Source: Heliocidaris tuberculata
Lineage: Eukaryota > Echinodermata > Echinoidea > Camarodonta > Echinometridae
Direction: 5' to 3'
Length of the DNA stretch: 64,000 bases
Assembly: GCA_025618425.1 (NCBI GenBank)
Contig: CM046850.1
Span: forward strand, 12,498,971 to 12,562,970
The translations under genes and the position numbers were made by a program. The notes below the pieces were generated by a model. The model saw nothing but the letters and a program-made list of their open reading frames with translations, was not told the origin of the DNA and searched no databases. Of the stretch, positions 55,369 to 64,000 are shown in pieces; the first letter of the stretch is position 1; each line of letters begins with the position of its first letter.

Positions 55369-57140
55369 TAGGCAAAATCAACTGATCAAATAACTCGAGC
55401 TGGATGTCTATTGGTAGACAAAGAGATTCAGTTTTTCTCTTCATAGAATACATTGCTCTTCGTGCTTGGGTTACTTGTTTGTTAATAGCATTTTTGAAGC
55501 TATTATTATAGTTAAAAGTTGTTTCTAAATAGACATACTCATCACAAACATTTATTGGTTCATTATCAAAATAAGAATTAGCAATGTTCCTGACTTTTCG
55601 AGAAAAAATAACAACTAATTCGTCTTGGAAGTATTTACAGTAAGATGCCACATTTGGCAATAATCAGAAAGAGCATTAATTCCAATTTGGAGCTCATTCG
55701 CACTTTCAGCAAGTAGAATAATGTCATCAGCATATACAGAAGAGTAAATAAGTTCAGATATAATTCAATATCGTTCTCATACAAACAATCATGGATTGAC
55801 AAAGAAAGAGAGCTCAAGCCATTATCTCCCTCGTTAAAATAGATTCAAAGTCATTTAGGTACAGTGCAAATAAAATGGGAGACAAATTTTCACCTTGTCT
55901 CACTCCTACATTACTACGAAAAAAAATCAGATTTCTGACCATCATATGATATGCAAGATTAGCATTCTCATACATTTGAATTATTACACACAACGATTTA
56001 CCATTAATCCCATGGTTAAGTAACTTAATCCAAAGCGAACTTCGATCGACTAAGTCAAACGCCTTTTTGTAATCCACAAAAGCACAATATATTTTTTTCT
56101 TCTTCTGTAAATGCCAATCAATGATTGCATGCAATGAGAAAATGTGATCCATCGTAGAATAACCTGATCAGAAACCAGCCTGTACTTCACTTAATAGATC
56201 ATAAGATTCGTTGAACAAAGTAATGCGTTCATTCAGAATAGCAGTAAATATAGCTTTCCAACACAACTTAAGAGGGTGATACCTATAGCTCTGTAATTAA
56301 CTAATTATCCGCAGAATCAGGGGAGCCTTTACCTTTGAATAAGGGTTTAATCAAGCCTATCACCCAACTAGAGGGGTATGATACCCGTATGTATCTAACA
56401 CTATATTAAACAATTTAGTAACTATTTTCAAGAGAGATTTAGAACTATTCTTTAACAATTCATTTAATATCATATCGTCTCCAGGAGCCTTGTTGTTTTT
56501 AAGACGTTTAAGTTGTTGTATCAATTCAGATTCTTCCATTCATCGATTCAATTCATCGTTCATACCAATGTTACAAGAATAGAATTAAAATTAAAAACAT
56601 CATGCTGATCAGTTTCACAAGAAGACTGATTGTTCAAAGTTTTGAAGTGCTCATAGAAATCATCTGTCTATATGTGGGAAGAAACCTTGGATCCATTGTC
56701 ATTTCTATTAATAATATTCCAGTAATCTTTAGGATTTTTACTTTAACACGATAAAAACTACTTTCGAAAAATAAACTAAAGGACAATTTCAAAGGCCTAT
56801 TGTACTGCCTATAGAAATCAGGTTCGGATTACGTAATACGCTATCGTAATGTTCGCACATTTCTAAAGGTGATAGACAGGGCTATTGAAATTGCCTTCAG
56901 TTGATTTTTCGGAAGTAGTTTTTATCGTGTTCTTTTCAAATTCCTTATATTTGTGTGTAAGTCAGCAAAATACTTTCTTCTCTTAGATCCCACAAAGTTT
57001 TTATAACTCTTACCGGTCGCTTTCTTTTCATCGATACATTCTGATTTTTTAACTCGACATTTGTTTTTAATTTGCATGAATTTTTTCCTAAATTCTGAAC
57101 GCACTCTTTATCAAACCAAGGTTGAAGAAGCTGAAGAAGC

Positions 57141-57278
57141 CAGGGCATCGTTTCATCAAACCGTCATAACTACAAGTTCGCCGACATCCTATTGAAACGC
57201 GTGTTAATTTTAATACACGCGTTTCAATGTGATGTCGGCGAACTTGTACTTATGACCGTTTGATGAAACGCTGCCCTG
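57141..57278. repeat. 138-bp near-perfect palindromic element
   Basis: The left arm runs CAGGGCATCGTTTCATCAAA ... CGCGTGTTAA and the right arm TTTAATACACGCG ... TTTGATGAAACGCTGCCCTG, pairing over ~65 bp with few mismatches. A matching target duplication was not found. It marks the 5' end of the decayed LINE. It could be a minimal MITE. Confidence 0.85.
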
Positions 57279-57410
57279 ATTTGCTCGCGGGTGGCGAATT
57301 AAGTGGTCGGTTAATTCAGTTAAGAACTAGACTGACTATACTAGCATACAATATTTTTTATTCGCCATTGACTTAACTTTGCCCGCGAGAAAGCTGGAAA
57401 AATTCTTATC

Positions 57411-57455
57411 ATGGAAACAATAGTGGAGGAAATTGTATCAGTGGAAGACTTAAAG
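57411..57455 (+). CDS. Possible short first coding exon (speculative)
   Basis: ATG in the context ATCATGG opens METIVEEIVSVEDLK, ending at a donor-like AAG then GTATTG. The flanking upstream DNA is locally CpG-richer (GCTCGCGGGTGGCG). No following exon was found in the window, so this is only a candidate. Confidence 0.15.
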
Positions 57456-59160
57456 GTATTGTGAAATAGTTGTTGTCATTAATTTATATTCTATCATGAT
57501 GAGATAAGTAGATTCTACTAGATCTAGGATACCTTCGTAGAAATTTTTGAAGTTAACCGTAGTCCCATTCATTGCCTTTCGATGTAATTTAGGGGTAACA
57601 CTAAAAACCACACCAAGTAATCATAATTCATATCATAGGCCCTTGCCTTAGCTTAGCCACACGGGCTTGATGTTTTATGAAAATTTGACACTGAACATCA
57701 AGCCACACAGGGGAAGCAATCTCCCATATGGAGAGACAAGCACCGTAAACAAAATAAGTCGGCAAGATTCATCCTAGTCCCAATATAACCTCCGATAACC
57801 TCGCATACATTGTATGTAACTAACTAGTGTGAGTGTCCTAGACCTAGACCTAGGCTAGATCTAGAGTCGAGACTAGACTGAAAATTCTGTCTCTCGTTCA
57901 TTAGCCTCACTCATCATGCTCATACAATATACAAGGTTATCTTAAGATAACCTCGTTCTCCATAGACGTTAATTCGGCAGATTTGAATGTAGGTCTAGAT
58001 CTATACTTTACAATATCACCTCCCTTGCAATTCCAAGGGTTTATGCCCTATTTTGGGTGTATTTATGTTCAAGAGTGAGGTATGTACACTCATAGCAACT
58101 TTACTATATGGTGGTTGATCCAGTGTCCGAACACTTTTCAGAAAATCAACAATAGCAAATAAAATATCAAACAAATATCTGTCAAACTTACATATTGAAT
58201 GCTCAAAGTCCTACAGAAAAAGAAGTTGATGGAATTTTAAAAAGACAACGTAGATTTAATACGATATTCCCTTCCGAGTGAACCCCTTCCCAACGACGCG
58301 GCGTTTTGATCCCTTGAAAAAGGTACTGTATTTCCGAACGTGTGAAACCTATGGGATAAAGACACGACCTTTGTTTCAATAGTGTGGTTTTCATACGCGT
58401 AATCCCACTCGTATGAAAACCCATTTTAGGCGCTTAACTCTACACGTTCGGTAATACAATCTGTTCGGAATTACAATCCTTGACTATACTTCATGACTTT
58501 GTGTCACTCACGGGACCATCACTAGACCTATATGGAGCTGTGTCAATTTTGGCCTGTCACAACCTCAGAGTGAAGAGGTAAAAACACCAATATAATTGGC
58601 AAAATTTTGAGAAAATTCTTCCTTCTACATTTTAGAATGATAGAATATCTAATTTCATGCCAGATCCTTTGATAGGATCTTTATCATCTTGATCAAGTGA
58701 AATTTTCAGGCTGTTTTTGGTTGTTCATTTTGCTCCTCTGCCGCACACATATGTGCAAGATATCACACACTTGCTATGGAAGGCAATTGCTCACGGTATG
58801 AAGGTACAGAGTGCGAGGTTATCTCCAATAACCTCGCATAAGTGTGAGTGACTTTTTTGTGTGTAGACTCTAGCACTCATAGCGACTTAAGTATACTTCG
58901 TGTGTAAAATGCTAAAATCTTCCTCTTTCAGTTCATTCAACCACTTCAACGATCGGATCATGAGAAACATGAAAAAAAATACAATTTATGGTGACATCGA
59001 TATGGATTTACTTACCGTTCACGTGCATTACCATGATTACAAAGACGGCGAGATCTGCACGGAATGTTCATTCATTCATTCATAGTGGTATTTATTTTAG
59101 AAAAGATCAAGCATCGCAACAATCATTGAATTGTGCACAATTTACACTGAATAAACAAAC
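57456..59160. other. Non-coding stretch, nothing clear
   Basis: Recurrent AACCTCG/CGAGGTTAT phrases (57790, 57940, 58820) and paired TTCCGAACGTGTGAAACC and ACGTTCGG.AATACAAT stretches (58320-58480) suggest small degraded inverted repeats. No gene was recognised. Confidence 0.4.
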
Positions 59161-59166
59161 ATCACA

Positions 59167-60881
59167 CAGAGCTGCCAACTAGTACGGATTTTCCGTAATT
59201 GGTACGGAAATTAACCATCATTACGGAAGTATGGAATGTCGCCCAAAAATTAAGGATTTCGGGAAATCCGATAATGCACTATCGTCTATGCAGCGAGCGC
59301 TGCATGCATGCCACCGGCTCGCTCCTACATCACCGCCTCTTTCCCGGTGCGGCCGAGCCCTGACGCCCGCTGCCCAGCTATTTGCACTCCCTGCAATGGC
59401 ACGCACAGTTTCCTTCTCCAGCCGCGCCTGCATGCATGCATGCATGTGACGTGTGTGTGTGTGTGTGTGTGTGTGGCCACCGTGCTTCACTGCATGCCGT
59501 GTGTATATGAATGAAGTGTGGAGTATGTGTATGTGTATTTAGCGCGGTGTTCCAAGCCACGGGGTCGGCCAAAGCGAATTTGCCTGCAGTCAAATCCTGC
59601 AGTCAAATTCGTAACAGTTGCAGAGCTGTGACTAGATCCCACATTATTTTATTTTCATCAAATCAATATTAATTTCAAAGAACTGATGTCACATGTCATG
59701 TGTTTCTAATAAAACTTGATATTCATGTTGTCTTTTGCTGTTGCTGTCTGTTGATTTTAAGTCCTTGATTCAGTGTAGACACCCTTTTGGCTTTTTTTTT
59801 TTTTTTTTTTGGTCCTCGGTAGGCTATTGTATATTTCCATTTCGTGCATCGTGGCCACCATCAAGGGACATTTATACACGATATGAGCTCCGTGTCAAAC
59901 TGTAAACTGATCCACCTACAACCCCCCCCCACAAAAAAATGCCGAATGGGGCTAATCGATACCGGGCAAATCGATTTGGGGCGAGTTGAACATGTAGACG
60001 ATTTAGTAATGTAAACAGCGTTGCAGTTCGTGGATTTGTTTGGTGTAATATTTTCTTGGAAACATGGCTTCTTCTTCTGGTTCTACATCGAAACGTGTGA
60101 AAAAGCAGCAGACTTTTAAGGAGGACTACCATAGAAAATGCGAAAATTATGCGCGATGTACTCTTTGTTCATCTGACTTTTCGATTGGGCATGGAGGAGC
60201 AAATGATATTCAAGCGCACATGAAGTCAATGAAGCATCGCTCCGCTGTAGAAGCCAGCGAAAGTAACCGGGGTTGCAACATCGCAAAGTTTTTTCTCCCC
60301 AAAGACAATACAGTTATTAGAGCGGAGGTTCTCATGACACAGTTTTTGATTGAACATAATGTACCATTCGCGGCATCAGATCATTTATCAAGCCTAGTAA
60401 AGGAAATGTTCCCCAACAGCCAAGTTGCGGCAAAGTTTGCTTGCCGTAGAACCAAGGCCACTGCTATCGCTCGGACGTTAGGCCAAGAAGCTAAAGGTGA
60501 GTGAAAATGAACGTTAGATGATCTGCAAAGAGAAGTTATCATTACATGTAGATTATAGTAAGCGATCTTGATCTAGAGTAGAGTGATCTTGGTGATACTA
60601 TATTTCTTGGTAATCTGAAGTACGATTCTCCAATAATGAATTTGTGCAGCATGAGTCTATGAAGAGGGTAAGATATAAACTTTTCCACCACTCTTTATGT
60701 ACGAGTGCAGTGTACATGGCATGCAGGATGTGAAAAAGCTGATTGCATCATGCGCGCACCACGTCTGCGCAGTGCTGTAGTGCCGGTTTTTTTAGATTCA
60801 TAGCGCCGCGTAGGAAATTACTGATTTCTTCCCAAAATTACTGATTTTGAGCCTTGTGATTACTGCAGGATGGCAGCTCTG
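59167..60881 (+). mobile_element. hAT-like element 1, CAGAGCTGCCAA ends, 6-bp duplication
   Basis: The left end is CAGAGCTGCCAACTAGTACG and the right end GGATGGCAGCTCTG, flanked by exact ATCACA (59161-59166 and 60882-60887). Inside, in order: subterminal ACGGATTTTCCGTAAT motifs, a CpG-rich block (59280-59420), a TG repeat (59453-59474), a poly-T run and the first exon of a zinc-finger protein (60064-60496). Only ~385 bp follow the exon before the right end, with no catalytic exon, so it is an internally deleted, non-autonomous copy. hAT elements have CAGNG-type ends and 5-8 bp duplications, which fits. The superfamily call is inferred. Confidence 0.8.
60064..60496 (+). CDS. BED-like zinc-finger first exon (transposase N-terminus)
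   Basis: The start has good context (GGAAACATGGC). The peptide has a basic N-terminus, then C32-x2-C35...H52-x5-H58 in ARCTLCSSDFSIGHGG and NDIQAHMKSMKH, the BED/TTF-type finger that binds DNA in hAT-type transposases. It continues with VIRAEVLMTQFLIEHNVPF and KFACRRTKATAIARTLGQEA. It ends at donor AAAG then GTGAGT; the frame stays open 8 bp more to a TGA. The DDE/RNase H-like and dimerisation parts are not in the element. About 12 residues present in the sister copy before the finger (WPFILASKK region) are missing here. It could be an exon of a domesticated gene, but its position between terminal repeats favours a transposon. Confidence 0.75.
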
Positions 60882-60887
60882 ATCACA

Positions 60888-61761
60888 GGAAATGTAAAAA
60901 CCTGTGCATTGTAGATAACGGAGTACAAGGCAGTGCACCGCTGAGCAGTTTCGACGTGGCATGCTAAATTTGATTGTGCTAATATCTCACATGCATATAT
61001 ACTGCCTTCTGCGACTGTGCGAGATATTAACACTAATAAATTTACTAGTAGTAGATCTATGCCGCGTCAGAACCGCTCAGCATTTACCCCTGAGCCTGAT
61101 CGGTTAAGAGTGAGCATCGGGGTGAAAATTTAATTTTCAGATTTTTATGATGAAATCACTTTCAGGTTTTTCATTAATATCTAAAGTTACTTAAATTCAC
61201 ATTTGTTTAATTGACAAGGTCGGGAAAGTCATTGGATTGGCCCATTTTTCAACAGGGGTGATGAACACTAATGTCACGGACGTACATTTTCAAGAAAGAT
61301 TGATTTGGTCCTAGTTTAACACTCTCTAAACTTTCTTAAGTTTTGTTAGCCAATAATTAAAGATCAAACACCATTCCATTGAAAACCAAAAAATATTTGA
61401 AAATATTTGTACAGAAATGGTTGTGCCGCATGGTCATTCACATCTTGATGCAAATTTGTTCGTCCGTGACAGAAAAAATTTGTAAGTTTTTTTTCCCATT
61501 GGTGGGGCAAAAGTGAAAACAAAAACCATGCTGAGCTATCTCACTAGCTAAAGACCTGTACAATGTATGAATAAAACATTGATCAATATACATATACTAA
61601 AAACGAATTTGAAAACTGTCACGGACGGATACTAATGTTGTCACGGACGGACAATGCAATATAATGAAATGCTAAATGCTGTGAGATTTCAAATTCAATG
61701 AATTGTTTCATTGTTTATTGGTTCATGGAACATATTTCATCCAAAATATCACGTACATGTA
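60888..61761. other. Non-coding DNA between the two hAT-like elements
   Basis: AT-rich. The phrase GTCACGGACG is repeated (61275, 61619 and 61640, with a reverse CGTCCGTGAC near 61462). No gene is seen. Confidence 0.4.
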
Positions 61762-61951
61762 CAGTGAAACCTGTCTATAAAGACCCCTCAAGACAGACAA
61801 GAAAAGCTATCTTTACGAGCAGGTGGTCTTTACGTACAGGTTCCTTTAATACATGATTTAATGAAAAACAGTTTTAAAGGGAAACAAAAATTGTGGTCTT
61901 TATAGACAGGTAGTATTTCTATACAGGTGGTCACTAAAGCAGGTTGGACTG
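61762..61951. mobile_element. 190-bp pogo-like MITE
   Basis: The left end CAGTGAAACCTGTCTATAAA and the right end CAGGTTGGACTG are flanked by TA (61760-61761 and 61952-61953). Internal TGGTCTTTATAGACAGG repeats are present. No coding. The TA target suggests a Tc1/mariner-pogo mobiliser. Confidence 0.8.
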
Positions 61952-62072
61952 TACATGTGGTAATGTGATCCCCCATATGAATGCAAAAATTACCCCCACC
62001 CTGCCCCAATTTTTTTCTTTTTCAGGCTAATAAATGTCATAAAAACCTCATGATTTTGCTGTATGGCTCTAA

Positions 62073-62945
62073 CAGAGCTGCCAAATAGTACGATTTTATC
62101 CTATTTCGTACGATTTTTCAGTGACAATACGACACTAGGATTTTTCTCAATAAAATACAATTCATCAAAAAAATAACTTTGTGTTTCCATGTGTTTATGT
62201 ATCTCTTATTGACATTGTACATGATTGCGTATGCGTGCGTAATTTGCTGCAGCTGTGAGGCGCGCGCCTCACCGGCAGCTAGCGAGCTAACTCCCGGGGA
62301 CGTCAGGCGGTGCTGGCCAGCAGCAGCCGCTCTCGATCTCAAGGACCGGCCGAGTGAGTTTTGTGTGGAATCGAACTTCGAGCTCCGCTATAATTCTGTG
62401 ATCGTCGCATGAAATCCAAATATTTTGATCATGACATCGAAATCGGGATCTGGAATTCGGAAACAAACATTCTTATCGGAGTATACTTCGAGATGGCCTT
62501 TCATACTAGCCAGCAAGAAGGACAATTTTAGTGCTCGATGTACGGCATGTGCATGTGACTTCTCCATTTCACATGGTGGTGCAAAAGACATTTCATTGCA
62601 CATTAGTCGACAGAAGCATCAAAACGCTGGGCAAGCCATGAAGAATGTGAGTCCTCTCTCTTCATTTTGGCAGAAGACAGACTATTCAGTAATAAGAGCT
62701 GAGACGTTAATGGCCAATTTCCTCATTGAACACAATTTGCCATTTTCTATGGCAGACCATCTGACGCAGCTTGTCAAAGTTACTTGTATACATGTATAAA
62801 TTACTACAAAATACAAAAAAATTCGCAATCCTTGAGATATTGTGTAGGAAAGTACACGACAGTTAAGAATAGGATTTTTTTTCTGAAAATAGGATTTTTA
62901 TGGCAAAATCATAGGATTTTTGGTCAAGTGAGGTTGGCAGCTCTG
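62073..62945 (+). mobile_element. hAT-like element 2, same ends, 6-bp duplication
   Basis: The left end is CAGAGCTGCCAAATAGTACG and the right end GGTTGGCAGCTCTG, flanked by exact CTCTAA (62067-62072 and 62946-62951). Subterminal AGGATTTTT repeats occur at both sides. It contains a CpG-rich block (62250-62355) and a zinc-finger exon. At 873 bp it is half the size of element 1 and has no catalytic exon. Confidence 0.85.
62425..62799 (+). CDS. BED-like zinc-finger first exon, second copy
   Basis: A 124-residue frame paralogous to the one at 60064. It has QTFLSEYTSRWPFILASKK, then the finger C39-x2-C42...H59-x5-H65 (ARCTACACDFSISHGG, KDISLHISRQKH), then SSFWQKTDYSVIRAETLMAN and FLIEHNLPFSMADHL. 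Similarity to the first copy stops at QLVK, where GTTACT might be a weak donor, and the frame ends a few residues later. The ATG lies after a CpG-rich stretch; a second ATG four codons into the frame (ATGACATCG) is an alternative start. The aromatic WPF motif before the finger is typical of BED domains. Confidence 0.72.
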   Translation: MIMTSKSGSGIRKQTFLSEYTSRWPFILASKKDNFSARCTACACDFSISHGGAKDISLHISRQKHQNAGQAMKNVSPLSSFWQKTDYSVIRAETLMANFLIEHNLPFSMADHLTQLVKVTCIHV

Positions 62946-62951
62946 CTCTAA

Positions 62952-63769
62952 TGGGAGCCAGCCTGTATTGTCAGTCTGCAAAAGACATCCATTACAGGTG
63001 TTTACAGAAGATGAATACTTATTTTCTCACTTATTTATTTATTAATATTATTGCTATTATTGTAGCTGATATTTTTGGTCATTCGCAATGTGTTAAAGTT
63101 TTAGATTCAACATTAATACCGAAGCTTGATCAATATTCAAATTAAATTACAAGTTGTGCTTGAAAATTATAAACATTGGAGGTCAGATGTATAAGACCGC
63201 AAGAGCCATGTTTGGGAAGGAATATGGTCATATTTCATCATTATTGTACTTCAGTTTTGTGGTGATATGATGAGGAGAACAATCATTTAGTTATCATTGA
63301 GTATTTAGTTAATCGATAATCTGAGTACTGTATTTAATCAAAATTTTCGAGTTGATGACCAGATAAGATTTAATAATCCAAATATATCTCAATATAACAG
63401 TAATGTGGTTTTTAAACGTAATGGGGTTTTTACTGAATGTATAAATTTAAATTGACTGATTTGTACAAAATATTAAATTCAGAAATATTGAATTAATTGA
63501 AATAATTATATAACTGATGACATGATCAAGATCATAGCAACCTTGAAGCACGGAGATAACAAAAATTTGTATTCCTTCATAATTACATGTAGATTTGGTA
63601 TCAGATAAATAGGTGTTCCGTGTATAAAATTGTATCTAAAATAATGAATGTCATAAATTCAGTTAAATGAGAATTGTGAATTGTAAATAGAGAGTTTCAA
63701 TTCAGACTATAAATTAGAAAATAGCTAAATGAAATCATGGACAAATTTTTGTTTGCTTTCCAGCTTATC
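62952..63769. other. Non-coding stretch, nothing clear
   Basis: AT-rich. The first 200 bp could encode a LINE-like tail scrap but no convincing motif is present. Confidence 0.35.
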
Positions 63770-63773
63770 TTAA

Positions 63774-64000
63774 CCCTTTCAGGACACAAATTATTTAAGG
63801 GCTAAATTGATCACATTTTGTTCTTCAAATAGGCAACAAAAATATTTTTCTTTTAGTGCTAGACCTACATGGTTTTATTAAATTAGTGTAATGTCTTTGA
63901 ATACAATACACATGGTAAGAAATGTTGTCACAAAGTTTTACAAATTACCACTTTTGATTTAAAAAAATAATGATTTTGAACCTCTCAATGTGTTGCCAAA
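63774..64000. mobile_element. TTAA-flanked element (family 3), cut by window end
   Basis: TTAA (63770-63773) is followed by CCCTTTCAGGACA and then a sequence that is the reverse complement of the right part of 48068-48473 (TTATTTAAGGGCTAAATTGA, CACATTTTGTTCTTCAAAT). Only the first 227 bp are in the window. Confidence 0.85.

Larger units (their letters stand above)
53745..57140 (-). pseudogene. Second LINE, heavily decayed, split by a MITE
   Basis: Reading the - strand from right to left: linker PWFDKECVQN and KYFADLHTN (57110-56930). RT block: YCAFVDYKKAFDLVDRSSLW, VGVRQGENLSPILFALYLND (56100-55850) and YADD in another frame (55734-55723). Then YVYLETTFNYNNSFKNAI and QARRAMYSMKRKTESLCLPI (55590-55420); after the MITE, LLYGSEIWGFENL (about 54870-54830); then a Cys-rich tail ECLCTYYCSTNDIGDEFHYL near 54290. 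Many stops and frameshifts separate the parts. The 3' tail is at 53745-53800 (CATAATAAACTAAAC on -). The overall layout is that of jockey/I-like LINEs abundant in marine invertebrates. The exact clade is uncertain. Confidence 0.8.

Overview
The window looks like a stretch of animal nuclear genome, most likely an echinoderm and probably a sea urchin. That is an inference. It rests on AT-rich non-coding DNA, one large intron-split gene with GT-AG junctions, dense microsatellites, many small inverted-repeat transposons, several decayed non-LTR retrotransposons, and a foldback element with short tandem repeats in its arms and an apparent 8-bp target duplication, which recalls the TU elements described from sea urchins. 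No bacterial-type genes, CRISPR arrays or rRNA genes were seen.

The only clear cellular genes are two ABC transporters of the short ABCC/MRP type, closest by eye to ABCC5. The first is on the + strand. Twelve phase-consistent exons (16015 to 35584) encode the N-terminal cytoplasmic segment, the first membrane domain and most of nucleotide-binding domain 1: Walker A, Q-loop and ABC signature. It is cut inside NBD1 by a run of exactly 500 N (35585-36084). The second is on the - strand. Two exons (41923-42004 and 40220-40421) encode the start of a paralogue pointing toward the same gap. Both genes are therefore lost at one assembly gap.

Layout. 1-14.3 kb: repeats only, including a ~1 kb inverted pair (2275-3618 and 12523-13500) carrying RFX X-box-like palindromes, a GAGC-rich repeat array, LINE scraps and TTAA-flanked elements. 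16-35.6 kb: the + strand ABCC gene, whose introns hold SINEs, MITEs, a LINE fragment interrupted by a TTAA element, and a decayed copy of one exon end. 36-42 kb: gap-adjacent non-coding DNA with a perfect hairpin, a 351-nt pure pyrimidine tract and the second ABCC gene. 43.7-49.1 kb: a TA-flanked element, a likely solo LTR, LINE tails and a TTAA element. 49.5-53.4 kb: a TU-like foldback element containing a broken LINE reverse transcriptase. 53.7-57.1 kb: a second decayed LINE split by a TA-flanked MITE. 59.2-62.9 kb: two related DNA transposons with the same ends (CAGAGCTGCCAA), each with an exact 6-bp target duplication. Each carries a CpG-rich block and the first exon of a BED-like zinc-finger protein, and neither shows a catalytic exon.

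All identifications come from reading the sequence. No database search was run.
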